Below are positions 33,707-42,596 of a stretch of 53,564 bases of DNA, piece after piece. The stretch is taken from contig NZ_QREV01000022.1 in assembly GCF_003363715.1 (NCBI RefSeq), positions 1 through 53,564 of the forward strand, read 5' to 3'. Numbering within the stretch: the first letter of the stretch is position 1; the number at the start of each line of letters is the position of its first letter. The stretch is from Parabacteroides acidifaciens (GTDB lineage: Bacteria; Bacteroidota; Bacteroidia; Bacteroidales; Tannerellaceae). The position numbers were made by a program, and so were the translations under genes. The notes beneath the pieces are model-generated. The model saw only the letters and a program-made list of their open reading frames with translations. It did no database searches and was not told the origin of the DNA.

Positions 33707-34633
33707 ATGCGAAAAGTTCATTTAATCTCCGTAACCGAGCCTCTGTTGTTTGATTTGGCCTTGGCTATTCACCAAAAAGGGTACGAAGTCAGTGTATCCG
33801 GTGACGGGCTGGCCGATGCGACGCTTGCCAGACTGGATAAAGAAGGTTGTACCTGCCATGGAGACGGATGGTTTCCGGAGAGATTAACTAAAGATATACA
33901 ATTTGTCGTATTGGGGGCTACGGTCCGGCAGGACAATCTCGAACTGATACGTGCAAAGGAACTGGGATTATTAGTGCTTTCGATTCCTGAATTTATTTTT
34001 CAACGGACGAAAGAGAAGACGCGGGTCGTTGTTGCCGGCAGCCGGGGAAAGAAAACAATCATTTCGATGATTGTCTGCGCCCTGAAGCGGCAAAAACTTG
34101 CGTTCGACTATGCGTTGACCAGCGAAGTGCCTTTGTTGCCTAACCGTGTACATCTGAGCTATGAAGCCCGGATCGCGATTATCGAGGGCGATGAGCATGT
34201 CACGTCTGCCCTGGAGAAACGCTTCCAGCTCGAGTTCTATCGCCCTCACATTGCAATCCTGACAAACCTGATGTGGACTTCCGCCACCGACCACGCCACG
34301 CCGGAAGCCTATCATACGACTTTCCGTACGTTTGCCTCGTCCATCGAGCGCGAAGGCAAGCTGATCTATTTCGATGGCGACCCAGTCGTGAAACAGCTTG
34401 CGCAGGAGGTACGCGAAGATATTACGGCCATGCCCTATGACGAGCATGTCGTGATCGAGAAAGAGGGAAAGACCTTCCTGCAAACTCGCTACGGGGATTT
34501 TCCCGTCTATATTCCGGACCGCTTTTTCCTGATTAATCTGAACGCTGCCCGCCTGGCCTGCCGCCAGTTAGGTGTAAAAGATGCGGATTTTTATCAGGCA
34601 TTATCCGAATATAGTGTATCTTTGCAACCATGA
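33707..34633 (+). CDS. Short Mur-ligase-like protein
   Basis: 308 residues from the ATG at 33707. Related to MurC/Mpl-type ligases: a Rossmann-like N-terminal part (VHLISVTEPLLFDLALAIHQKG, FVVLGATVRQDN) and a central ATPase-like region with IIEGDEH and HIAILTNLMWTSATDHATPEAY. The P-loop reads GSRGKKT where Mur ligases have G-x-x-G-K-T/S, so the residue after the Lys is changed. The chain ends where the C-terminal substrate domain would begin (family members are about 450 residues). Catalysis is therefore uncertain; it could be a scaffold or a muropeptide-binding protein. A -7 box TACCTTTG lies at 33682-33689. Its stop overlaps the next start (ATGA). Confidence 0.65.
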   Translation: MRKVHLISVTEPLLFDLALAIHQKGYEVSVSGDGLADATLARLDKEGCTCHGDGWFPERLTKDIQFVVLGATVRQDNLELIRAKELGLLVLSIPEFIFQRTKEKTRVVVAGSRGKKTIISMIVCALKRQKLAFDYALTSEVPLLPNRVHLSYEARIAIIEGDEHVTSALEKRFQLEFYRPHIAILTNLMWTSATDHATPEAYHTTFRTFASSIEREGKLIYFDGDPVVKQLAQEVREDITAMPYDEHVVIEKEGKTFLQTRYGDFPVYIPDRFFLINLNAARLACRQLGVKDADFYQALSEYSVSLQP

Positions 34634-35178
34634 TTATTGCGAAACAAAAAAGAAAAGAAAATATAGCCGAATATCTGTTGTACATGTGGCAGGTGGAAGA
34701 CCTGATACGTGCCAACAACTTCGATATGGATTCTATCCGCCGCATGGTGGTAGACCGCTACGACCAGCCGGAAGAGGTGAAGGAAGAGATTGCCCGTTGG
34801 TATGAGGAACTGATCGAGATGATGCGTTCCGAAGGGGTGAAGGAGAAGGGACACATCCAGTTGAACCGGAATGTGATTATCGCCCTGACCGACCTGCACC
34901 TGCGGCTTCTGAAATCGCCGAAAGAGATGGTCTACGGCGCGGCTTATTATAAAACACTCCCTTATATCGTCCAGCTCCGTGCCAAATCGGGCGGCGAAGA
35001 ATTGCCTGAACTGGAGACTTGCTTTAATGCCATTTACGGTTTCCTAATGCTGAAGATGCAGGGCAAGGAGATCAGTCCCGAGACGATGGAGGGTATCAAA
35101 CAAATCAGTTCGTTCCTGGCGCTTCTGGCCGAGAAGTATCGTGAAGATATGAATGGGGAACTGAAATTAGAAGAATAA
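34630..35178 (+). CDS. DUF4924-family protein
   Basis: 182 residues, highly helical and charged, beginning MIIAKQKRKENIAEYLLYMWQVEDLIR, which is the usual N-terminus of DUF4924 proteins of Bacteroidales. No catalytic motif and no export signal. Start and stop overlap the Mur-like gene by four bases, so the two are translated together; rfbD follows 8 bases later. Function unknown; the context suggests a link to cell-envelope synthesis. Confidence 0.75.
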   Translation: MIIAKQKRKENIAEYLLYMWQVEDLIRANNFDMDSIRRMVVDRYDQPEEVKEEIARWYEELIEMMRSEGVKEKGHIQLNRNVIIALTDLHLRLLKSPKEMVYGAAYYKTLPYIVQLRAKSGGEELPELETCFNAIYGFLMLKMQGKEISPETMEGIKQISSFLALLAEKYREDMNGELKLEE

Positions 35179-35185
35179 AAACAAG

Positions 35186-36052
35186 ATGAAGACGATATTA
35201 GTAACAGGGGCTAACGGGCAATTAGGCAACTCGATCCGTCTGCTGGCTGCCGGCTATCCGCAGTTTGCATTCGTGTTTACGGATGTGGACACGCTCGATA
35301 TCTGCGACGCTCCGGCGGTGGATGCGTTTGTGCGTGAAAAGAAAGCGGACTATATCCTGAACTGCGCCGCTTATACGGCTGTCGACAGGGCGGAGGATGA
35401 CGAAGCGCTTTGCCTCCGCATCAACCGCGATGCGGTGAAGAACCTGGGCGAAGCGGCCCGTGCCGTAGGGGCGAGGGTGATACATGTCTCTACGGATTAC
35501 GTGTTCGACGGAACGAACCATCTTCCGTATGTGGAAACGGATGCGACTTGTCCGGCTTCTGTCTACGGGCGTACGAAGTTAGCGGGGGAAGAGGCGTTGT
35601 TAGCGGTTTGTCCGGATGCGGTGATTATCCGTACGGCATGGTTGTATTCCGAGTTCGGGAATAACTTTGTCAAGACGATGTTGCGGTTGGGTGGTGAACG
35701 TGAACAGCTGTCGGTTGTCTTCGACCAGGTTGGTTCGCCGACGTATGCAGGTGATTTGGCGGTGGCTATCCTGGCTGTGTTGGTGCAGGCTGAGGAAGGC
35801 GCTTTTGTTCCGGGTATTTACCATTTCTCCAATGAAGGCGTTTGCAGCTGGTACGATTTTGCGGTCAAGATCATGGAGTTGGGAAATGCTCCCTGCCATG
35901 TCCTCCCGATCGAATCGAAAGATTATCCGGCAAAAGCAGCCCGCCCGCATTTCAGCGTCCTGAACAAAGCGAAGATTAAAGCGACATACAAAATCGATAT
36001 CCCGCATTGGGAAGCGAGTTTGCGTAGGTGTATAAATACGCTTTCCAAATAA
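35186..36052 (+). CDS. rfbD: dTDP-4-dehydrorhamnose reductase
   Basis: 288 residues. Extended SDR enzyme making dTDP-L-rhamnose for surface polysaccharides. The NAD(P)-binding motif is TGANGQLGN, the catalytic Tyr-Lys is in YGRTKLAGE, and VSTDYVFDGT and RTAWLYSEFGNNFVKTM are standard family blocks. The other three rhamnose genes are absent from this window. Third gene of the unit Mur-like, DUF4924, rfbD, prfC. Confidence 0.93.
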   Translation: MKTILVTGANGQLGNSIRLLAAGYPQFAFVFTDVDTLDICDAPAVDAFVREKKADYILNCAAYTAVDRAEDDEALCLRINRDAVKNLGEAARAVGARVIHVSTDYVFDGTNHLPYVETDATCPASVYGRTKLAGEEALLAVCPDAVIIRTAWLYSEFGNNFVKTMLRLGGEREQLSVVFDQVGSPTYAGDLAVAILAVLVQAEEGAFVPGIYHFSNEGVCSWYDFAVKIMELGNAPCHVLPIESKDYPAKAARPHFSVLNKAKIKATYKIDIPHWEASLRRCINTLSK

Positions 36053-36080
36053 GTAACAAAACGAAATAAGATAAATAACA

Positions 36081-37661
36081 ATGAGTCAGTATTCAGAAGA
36101 GATTGAGAGAAGAAGAACGTTTGCTATTATCAGCCACCCGGATGCCGGTAAGACGACTCTTACCGAAAAACTGTTGCTCTTTGGTGGTGCCATTCATGTG
36201 GCAGGTGCCGTAAAGTCCAACAAGATCAAGAAGACGGCAACTTCCGACTGGATGGAGATTGAAAAGCAGCGTGGTATCTCTGTCGCAACCTCCGTGATGG
36301 CTTTCGACTATTCCGGTCATAAAATCAACATCCTCGATACTCCCGGTCACCAGGATTTTGCAGAAGATACGTTCCGTACGCTGACGGCTGTAGACAGTGT
36401 TATCATCGTGATCGATACCGCAAAGGGTGTGGAAGCGCAGACCCGCAAACTGATGGAAGTTTGCCGTATGCGTAAGACCCCCGTGATTGTTTTCGTCAAC
36501 AAGATGGACCGCGACGGTAAAGACCCGTTCGACCTGCTGGACGAGATCGAGGAAGAACTGCATATCAACGTCCGCCCGCTCAGCTGGCCGATCGACATGG
36601 GACAACGCTTCCGTGGCGTCTATAATATATACGAACAGAAACTGAACCTCTACACGCCGAGCAAGCAATATGTGACGGAGAACGTAGAGTTTAAGGATAT
36701 CAACAGCCCGGAACTGGAAACTTATATCGAACCGGAACAGGCCGAAAAGCTTCGTTCCGATATCGAACTGATAGAAGGCGTTTATCCGGAATTTAATGTC
36801 GCTACCTATCTGAAGGGCGATATCGCGCCGGTGTTCTTCGGTTCTGCCTTGAATAATTTCGGTGTGAAAGAATTGCTGGATTGTTTTATCAACATCGCCC
36901 CTTCCCCCCGTCCTGTTGCGGCAGTGGAGCGTGTGGTCGATCCGGAAGAGGATACCTTCTCCGGCTTCATTTTCAAGATTCATGCCAATATGGACCCGAA
37001 CCACCGCAGTTGCATTGCTTTCGTCAAGATTTGTTCCGGACGCTTCGAGCGTAATGCGAACTATAAGCATGTCCGTTTCGGCAAGATGATGCGTTTCAGT
37101 AGTCCGACAGCTTTCATGGCGCAAAAGAAAGAGGTGGTGGATGAGGCCTTTGCCGGTGATATCATCGGTTTGCCGGATACCGGAAACTTCAAGATCGGCG
37201 ATACGCTGACTTCCGGCGAGGATCTCCACTTTAAGGGCTTGCCAAGCTTCTCGCCCGAGATGTTCAAATATATCGAGAATGCCGATCCGATGAAGGCAAA
37301 GCAGCTGAACAAGGGTATCGAGCAGCTGATGGACGAAGGTGTCGCACAGCTTTTCACGAACCAGTTCAACGGCCGTAAGATTATCGGTACGGTCGGACAG
37401 TTGCAGTTCGAGGTAATCCAGTACCGCTTGCTGCATGAATATGGCGCGCAGTGTAAGTGGGAACCGATCAGCCTTTATAAAGCCTGCTGGATCGAAAGCG
37501 ACAATGCCGTCGCCCTCGAAAACTTCAAACGGCGCAAAGCCCAGTATATGGCACTCGACAAGGAAGGACGCGATGTCTACCTGGCTGATTCGGGATATGT
37601 CCTGACGATGGCTCAGCAAGATTTCCCGGATATTAAGTTCCATTTTACGTCGGAGTTTTAA
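36081..37661 (+). CDS. prfC: Peptide chain release factor 3
   Basis: 526 residues. Translational GTPase that removes RF1/RF2 from the ribosome after termination. G1 motif [11 protein letters not shown]2 region [11 protein letters not shown]3 DTPGHQDF, G4 NKMD, followed by the RF3-specific domains ([17 protein letters not shown] block seen as [16 protein letters not shown]). The start is 28 bases after rfbD. A strong terminator follows. A full-length antisense reading frame here is a shadow. Confidence 0.97.
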   Translation: MSQYSEEIERRRTFAIISHPDAGKTTLTEKLLLFGGAIHVAGAVKSNKIKKTATSDWMEIEKQRGISVATSVMAFDYSGHKINILDTPGHQDFAEDTFRTLTAVDSVIIVIDTAKGVEAQTRKLMEVCRMRKTPVIVFVNKMDRDGKDPFDLLDEIEEELHINVRPLSWPIDMGQRFRGVYNIYEQKLNLYTPSKQYVTENVEFKDINSPELETYIEPEQAEKLRSDIELIEGVYPEFNVATYLKGDIAPVFFGSALNNFGVKELLDCFINIAPSPRPVAAVERVVDPEEDTFSGFIFKIHANMDPNHRSCIAFVKICSGRFERNANYKHVRFGKMMRFSSPTAFMAQKKEVVDEAFAGDIIGLPDTGNFKIGDTLTSGEDLHFKGLPSFSPEMFKYIENADPMKAKQLNKGIEQLMDEGVAQLFTNQFNGRKIIGTVGQLQFEVIQYRLLHEYGAQCKWEPISLYKACWIESDNAVALENFKRRKAQYMALDKEGRDVYLADSGYVLTMAQQDFPDIKFHFTSEF

Positions 37662-37678
37662 TAAATCGATATATCATG

Positions 37679-37710
37679 TGAAAGGCGGTTCTCGGATCGC
37701 CTTTTTTTGT
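37679..37710 (+). terminator. Rho-independent terminator of prfC
   Basis: AAAGGCG and CGCCTTT pair around a 10-nt loop (37681-37704), followed by a run of T. Confidence 0.85.
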
Positions 37711-37796
37711 ATCCATATCTTTGAAAAAAGATATGATTACTTTTTATTGTCCTGAAATAGATGTACATTTATGGCTTAACCCATAATAATATTCAT

Positions 37797-38939
37797 ATGA
37801 AAGGACGAATTACAATTTCAATACTGCTCTCATTTCTGTTGATTGGATGTGGAGAAGCTAATAGACAACCGGTAGATGATCTCATCACGGTTGATGTTAC
37901 GGCAAATTATCCGGAAAAGGAATTGATTCTTCAAGACTTCATGGATGTGGAATATGTTCCTTTGGAAACTACTGACGAATTTCTTGTGAAAGGCAGAGTG
38001 ATGGATGTTGGTAAGGATCTTATAACTGTGGTGAATACAAAGGAGGGAGAAGTCTTGCTTTTTGACAGAGCGACCGGTAAGGGAGTAAAGAATATTAACC
38101 ATAGGGGGCAGGGTCCAGAAGAGTATGTTTTACCTTTTAGTGTCCTTTTAAACGAGGATAAGAACGAGTTGTTTGTGAACGACCCTTTTTCCAGTAGGAT
38201 ACAAGTCTATGATTTGGAAGGTAATTATAAAAGAACCGTTTCATATAATAAGCAGGGCGCATTTGTTTTTTATGATTATAATGAAGACTATTTTTTATCA
38301 GAGGAGATTGGCGTACCTGGAAACGAGGGGCCAGCAAATTCGTTTTTCTTATTATCCAAACAGGATGGGAGTATAAAGGATATTGAGATTACTTACGGGA
38401 AAAGAAAATCAGTGGTGATTGCGAAAGACGGTCTTGTAAATTTTCCCCCAAACGGGTTTATTGTTCCTTTCCAAAACGGCTGGGTATTGACAGAACCTTC
38501 CGCTGATACTATATATCTGTATCAACCGGATAATGGTGTTCGTCCTTTTATGGCAAGAGTCCCTTCTGTGCAAGTCATGGAGCCGGAGGTCTTTCTTTTC
38601 CCCGGTGTTCTTACAGACCGTTATTATTTTATGCAGACGGTAAAGAAAGAATATGATTTCGGGAAAGATGAAGGATTCCCTTCTACCGATCTGATGTATG
38701 ATAGGCAAGAAAAGAAGATATACCAATACTCTCTTCTCAACAATGATTTCAAAGATAGAAAGGAGGATATGTTCTTACGTAATCTGAGTAATAAGATTGC
38801 ATATCAAACGGTAATGGATGCTTCTTCTTTGATAGAGGCCAATAAAGATAGCAAACTGAATGGTAAATTGAAAGAGATCGCAGGGAGATTGAATGAAGAT
38901 GACAATCCGGTGGTTATGTTGGTGGAATACAAAAAATGA
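37797..38939 (+). CDS. 6-bladed beta-propeller lipoprotein
   Basis: 380 residues. Lipoprotein signal MKGRITISILLSFLLIGC; the start is taken at 37797, where the signal begins. The mature part matches the Bacteroidetes 6-bladed propeller group (DUF4934-like): DFMDVEYVPLETTDEFLVKGRV, LLFDRATGKGVKNINHRGQGPEEY and IQVYDLEGNYKR. Such proteins are common in gut Bacteroides/Parabacteroides, are attached to the outer membrane and have no proven ligand. Base composition is more AT-rich than its neighbours, hinting at separate ancestry. A -7 box TATCTTTG (37716-37723) sits within an inverted repeat (CATATCTTT/AAAGATATG). Confidence 0.8.
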   Translation: MKGRITISILLSFLLIGCGEANRQPVDDLITVDVTANYPEKELILQDFMDVEYVPLETTDEFLVKGRVMDVGKDLITVVNTKEGEVLLFDRATGKGVKNINHRGQGPEEYVLPFSVLLNEDKNELFVNDPFSSRIQVYDLEGNYKRTVSYNKQGAFVFYDYNEDYFLSEEIGVPGNEGPANSFFLLSKQDGSIKDIEITYGKRKSVVIAKDGLVNFPPNGFIVPFQNGWVLTEPSADTIYLYQPDNGVRPFMARVPSVQVMEPEVFLFPGVLTDRYYFMQTVKKEYDFGKDEGFPSTDLMYDRQEKKIYQYSLLNNDFKDRKEDMFLRNLSNKIAYQTVMDASSLIEANKDSKLNGKLKEIAGRLNEDDNPVVMLVEYKK

Positions 38940-38953
38940 TCAATTTGCGAACC

Positions 38954-39649
38954 TTATAAAATACTCTTTATTTCTTCCAGGCTGCGTACTGTGTAGGTCG
39001 GCGTAAATCCTTTTGCCGGCAGCCCTTCCGGGTTAAGCCATAGCTGGTCTATCCTGGAGTTGTGGGCTCCAACGATGTCGGCTTCCCAGCTGTCGCCGAT
39101 CATCAGGGTTTCGCTGCGGCGGGAATTGGTGTTTTTGAGGGCGAAGTCGAATATCCCCTTATGCGGTTTCTGGATGCAGGCATCTTCGGAAAGAATCATC
39201 TTTTCGAAGTAAGGCGCGAGGCCGGAATTGCTGAGTTTCTTGAACTGTACTTCCCGGAAACCGTTGGACAGGATATACAGGCGGTAGGAGGGACGCAGGT
39301 ATTCCAACAGCTCGATTGCGCCCGGCACAAGGCGTGTCTTGCGGGTAGTGCGTTGCAGGAAGTCGTTGTTGATTGCCAATACCGCATCCTTGTCTTCTAT
39401 TCCCATCGGGCGGAGCATGTAGCGGAACCGTTCGACGATCAGTGTCATGCGGTCTATCTCATTGTTACGGTATTGTTCCCATAGCAGGTTATTGTGTGGC
39501 CAATAGATGTCGAAGAAAGCCTCGAAGGAGGCATAATACCGGTCAAAGTGGTGAGCGGCATATAGTTCTTCGAGGCATTCTTTATTGTTGTGGTACGTAT
39601 CCCAAAGGGTATCGTCCAAATCTATAAAAAGACTTTTATATCTTGTCAT
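38954..39649 (-). CDS. yjjG: HAD-family nucleotidase, YjjG-like
   Basis: 231 residues. HAD hydrolase with motif I FIDLDDTLWD, motif II LSNGF, motif III Lys in IQKPHKGIFDFAL and motif IV MIGDSWEADIVGA. Closest to YjjG-type house-cleaning nucleotidases that remove phosphate from non-canonical pyrimidine nucleotides. Start overlaps the stop of the preceding coiled-coil gene by four bases. Last gene of a four-gene leftward unit with rsmI. Confidence 0.85.
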   Translation of the reverse strand: MTRYKSLFIDLDDTLWDTYHNNKECLEELYAAHHFDRYYASFEAFFDIYWPHNNLLWEQYRNNEIDRMTLIVERFRYMLRPMGIEDKDAVLAINNDFLQRTTRKTRLVPGAIELLEYLRPSYRLYILSNGFREVQFKKLSNSGLAPYFEKMILSEDACIQKPHKGIFDFALKNTNSRRSETLMIGDSWEADIVGAHNSRIDQLWLNPEGLPAKGFTPTYTVRSLEEIKSIL

Positions 39650-40518
39650 CCTACTTCTATCACCAGATATTTACCTAAGCTCCAGAACGCTTTTTCGTCT
39701 GTAATCTTCAGCGTGATGTTGCCGTCTTCATCTTTTACAAACTCATAAGAACCTTCCGGATGGTTGGATTTCAGTTTTGCTTTGCCGGCGAACAAAGGAA
39801 TCTCTTTCACTTCGCGCACGTCGATGGAGATGAAATAGTCCTTGTTGAAGCCGCTCTGCAGCACTTTGGACTTGGAGAACAGGCCGCCACCCGAAAGAAT
39901 CTTCTGGTCTTTCAGCTCTTTGGATGTTCCGAAGCAGTAGTAAGCTGTGTTAAGAGCCTTGTCCTGTTCCTGTAGCTTTTCAGACTGTGCGGCGGTTGTT
40001 GTTGCCAGGCCTTCCACATCTTCGTTCAGCGAAGCGACCATTTCGTCCAGTTCCTGGATGCGTACGTTCTTCTTTGCCAAGTCTTCCTGCAAGGTGACGA
40101 TCATGTTAGCCTTCTGGTCCAATTCGGAAGAAAGGCGGCTGATTGTTTTGCGCAGGGCTGCCGACTGGATTCCGCTCTTTTTCAGCTTCTCTTCCAGTTC
40201 GCTGATCTGCTGTTTATTCTTTTTAAGCGTTTCGCTGATCAACTGCATATTTTCTTTGATCTGTTCGCGGTTACTCTTGTTCAGATCGCCTTTTTGCTGT
40301 TGGATATTGAGATAGTTTTCAGCATCACGGATCGACTGGATGTCAGCCTCTACATCGTTGAGTGTGCCGAGTATCTCGTCCATCTCGGAGTTTGCTTTCG
40401 TGTTTTCAATTCTCAGAGAGTCGTTTTCTGCTTTCAGCTTCTTGTATTCCGCTGAATTTTGTCCGCAGGAAGACAGCATGGCTGCGCAAATCGTTGTTGC
40501 AATTAATACCTTTTTCAT
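39646..40518 (-). CDS. Coiled-coil lipoprotein of unknown function
   Basis: 290 residues. Signal and lipobox MKKVLIATTICAAMLSSC. Residues 25-190 are a nearly continuous heptad-rich coiled coil (KKLKAENDSLRIENTKANSE, SELEEKLKKSG), followed by a small beta-rich C-terminal domain (about 195-290) with GGGLFSKSKVLQSGFN. No enzyme motif. Similar proteins are conserved in Bacteroidales, often annotated as hypothetical or Cbp1-like. A structural envelope role is likely but unproven. It follows rsmI by 18 bases. Confidence 0.8.
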   Translation of the reverse strand: MKKVLIATTICAAMLSSCGQNSAEYKKLKAENDSLRIENTKANSEMDEILGTLNDVEADIQSIRDAENYLNIQQQKGDLNKSNREQIKENMQLISETLKKNKQQISELEEKLKKSGIQSAALRKTISRLSSELDQKANMIVTLQEDLAKKNVRIQELDEMVASLNEDVEGLATTTAAQSEKLQEQDKALNTAYYCFGTSKELKDQKILSGGGLFSKSKVLQSGFNKDYFISIDVREVKEIPLFAGKAKLKSNHPEGSYEFVKDEDGNITLKITDEKAFWSLGKYLVIEVG

Positions 40519-40536
40519 TTTCTTTTTGTTGTTACG

Positions 40537-41241
40537 TTAAACTTCTGTTCCTGTCTCTTTGTCCTTTTTATCTTTTAAGCCTGCTAAAACTATAACAATT
40601 TCTCCTTTCGGTTCGTTCACGGTAAAGTGGGCGATTACCTCTTCGAGTGTGCCGCGCACTGTTTCTTCGTGTATCTTGGATATTTCGCGCGATACGGAAA
40701 CGGGGCGGTCATTCCCGAAAAACTCGGTAAGCTGTGTCAACGTTTTGACCAGCCGGAAAGGGGATTCGTAAAAGATGATGGTGCGCGGTTCCGTCGAAAG
40801 TTCTTTCAATCGGGTCTGCCGTCCCTTTTTCTGGGGCAGGAAACCTTCGAAGCAGAACTTCTCGTTGGGAAGTCCCGATGCTACGAGTGCCGGCACGAAA
40901 GCGGTTGCTCCCGGCAGGCATTCCACCTCCACACCCTGGCGTACACACTCGCGCACGAGCATGAAACCGGGATCGGATATCGCGGGGGTTCCGGCGTCGG
41001 ACACCAATGCGATGTTTTCGCCCGCCTTGATACGGGCTGCCACCTGTTCCACGGTCTTATGCTCGTTGAACTTGTGGTGCGACTGCATCCTGTTCTGTAT
41101 CTCGAAATGCTTGAGCAGAATGCCGGTAGTACGGGTGTCCTCCGCTAAAATGAGGTCGGCCTCTTTCAGCACGCGAATCGCCCGGAAAGTCATGTCTTCC
41201 AGGTTTCCGACGGGAGTGGGTACTACTGTTAATTTTGCCAT
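40537..41241 (-). CDS. rsmI: 16S rRNA (cytidine(1402)-2'-O)-methyltransferase
   Basis: 234 residues, usual for the shorter Bacteroidetes RsmI. Tetrapyrrole-methylase fold: VVPTPVGNLEDMTFRAIRVL, LAEDTRTT, LVSDAGTPAISDPG, CLPGATAFVPALVASGL, and the C-terminal REISKIHEE. Methylates C1402 of 16S rRNA using SAM. Second gene of its unit; the gap to the upstream gene is 13 bases. Confidence 0.96.
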   Translation of the reverse strand: MAKLTVVPTPVGNLEDMTFRAIRVLKEADLILAEDTRTTGILLKHFEIQNRMQSHHKFNEHKTVEQVAARIKAGENIALVSDAGTPAISDPGFMLVRECVRQGVEVECLPGATAFVPALVASGLPNEKFCFEGFLPQKKGRQTRLKELSTEPRTIIFYESPFRLVKTLTQLTEFFGNDRPVSVSREISKIHEETVRGTLEEVIAHFTVNEPKGEIVIVLAGLKDKKDKETGTEV

Positions 41242-41254
41242 AATCCTTTATTCT

Positions 41255-42013
41255 TTAGAGGAAGCGTTTTTCAAGCAGCTTGATAAAATCGGCTACCGCT
41301 TCGTCTTCTATGTTCCATTTTAGTTCGTTATTCAAATATGTAATCGAGTCTTCGTAAGAATGAATCTCGTTCAGGTCGTTGATAGCCTTATTCATTCGTG
41401 CTTCGTCACCACCGAACAGCTCGCGGCGGAAACGGAAGCGGTCGTTCAGGCTGAAAGCTTTCCTGAAGTCGGAAAGGTTTTTCTTTTCCAGGATATCGTT
41501 CAGGAATAATCCTCCACGCTCTGCCGTCGTCACCTTATTCGGTATTTCTACTGTGGGCGGAGCCGGTTCGACGACCGGTTCGGGCTGGACGGCCACCGGC
41601 TCTTTCACCGGAATTTCTTCGCGGGGTGCTTCCGTGACAACCTCTTTCGGAGTGGCTTCTATTTCTTCCGGCTGTTCGGCAATAACCGGGTCGGCTACTG
41701 CGGAAATTGGTTCGGGAACGATATTTTTTGGTTCGGGAGCTATAATTTTTGGCTCCTGTGCCGTTTCTGCCGGGGCGGCAACCGATGGAGGGATGGACTG
41801 TATCAAAGCCTGATGTTCTTCCATCTGTTTGCGCAGCATCTCGATCTGAGCAGCTTCCAGCGAGTGGAGGTCTTTCAGAATCTTATGCGTGAGATCGAAA
41901 GTCTGGCTGAAGAAAGACACCGGGTACACTTCTGCATCCCGCATTCCGGCAACCAACGTTTCAAGCTCCCGAATATCCAGAAGCAGATAATCTATTTTTT
42001 CTTTATTTGCCAT
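41255..42013 (-). CDS. Conserved Bacteroidales hypothetical protein with Pro/Glu-rich linker
   Basis: 252 residues from MANKEKIDYLLLDIRELE at 42013; the longer start MVKKG is possible. Three parts: a helical N-terminal domain (1-90), a low-complexity linker of PEP/EPK/EEIP repeats (about 90-160), and a compact C-terminal domain (FLNDILEKKNLSDFRKAFSL NDRFRF, then ELFGGDE, SYEDSITYLN). No membrane segment. The C-terminal motif is widely found in this order without known function. A -7 box TATTTTTG (42075-42068 on the minus strand) supports it as the first gene of the unit with rsmI. Confidence 0.7.
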   Translation of the reverse strand: MANKEKIDYLLLDIRELETLVAGMRDAEVYPVSFFSQTFDLTHKILKDLHSLEAAQIEMLRKQMEEHQALIQSIPPSVAAPAETAQEPKIIAPEPKNIVPEPISAVADPVIAEQPEEIEATPKEVVTEAPREEIPVKEPVAVQPEPVVEPAPPTVEIPNKVTTAERGGLFLNDILEKKNLSDFRKAFSLNDRFRFRRELFGGDEARMNKAINDLNEIHSYEDSITYLNNELKWNIEDEAVADFIKLLEKRFL

Positions 42014-42550
42014 TCCTTTTTTTACCATTCATGAAAACCAATAAGCCGGCTTTCGTTTATATTGCAACAAAAATAGGTATTTCTTATATATGTAACGCGT
42101 TTATTGTATGAAATATTGTTATTCCTTCACAGCTCTTTCGTTGTATGCACATCGACAAATCATCATTTATAGGTTCAAATATTCTTAAAACTTAAACAAG
42201 CGTGAAGGTCCTGACTCGTCAAGATCGCCTGCGAAATGGTATTGCAGTACTTCATGGGTTTATAGTGCCGTAAAGGAAAGAATAACCCGGCAGATAGAAT
42301 GAACGATGCGGGATGTGTGCCCCCTCCATACCTACCCGCTATTCATGTTACAGCCGTGAAACAAAAGAAATCCAACTGTAACATAGAAGGAAGACAATTG
42401 TAACATGAAAAGAATACAGCTGTGACATGCAATAGAGGACCGATGTTTACCCGTTATTGATTCACTTTTTGCCAGATGTGAAACAAATGATGATTTAACG
42501 GGGTGTTCTTCGATGCACACGGAAATACCAAACAGACTCTGCCGAAACAA
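42014..42550. other. Intergenic stretch between two leftward genes
   Basis: About 540 bases without a credible gene. It includes the -7 box for the gene ending at 41255 and the short-period array at 42345-42428; otherwise nothing recognised. Confidence 0.6.
42345..42428. repeat. Array C: TGTAACAT cores, 22 bp period, first copy inverted
   Basis: TGTAACAT, TGTAACAT and TGTGACAT begin at 42377, 42399 and 42421, exactly 22 bp apart. An inverted copy, ATGTTACA, begins at 42345. Confidence 0.7.
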
Positions 42551-42590
42551 AAACAAGCCCCGGGAGATGGTAACACTTCCGGGGCTTCGT
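42551..42590 (-). terminator. Terminator of the RecD-like helicase gene
   Basis: CAAGCCCCGG and CCGGGGCTTCG form the hairpin; on the minus strand it is followed by a T-rich tract. It closely resembles the AAGCCCCG/CGGGGCTT terminator at 18954. Confidence 0.8.
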
Positions 42591-42596
42591 CGTTTA

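Noticed and set aside
34617-34624. TATCTTTG directly before the DUF4924 start, suggesting a leaderless promoter
   Set aside because: Lies in the coding end of the Mur-like gene, no -33 element, and the genes overlap by four bases, so coupled translation explains the layout.
36093-37643. 516-codon open frame antisense to prfC
   Set aside because: It mirrors a highly conserved gene on the other strand, has no recognisable domain and no promoter; a codon-bias shadow.
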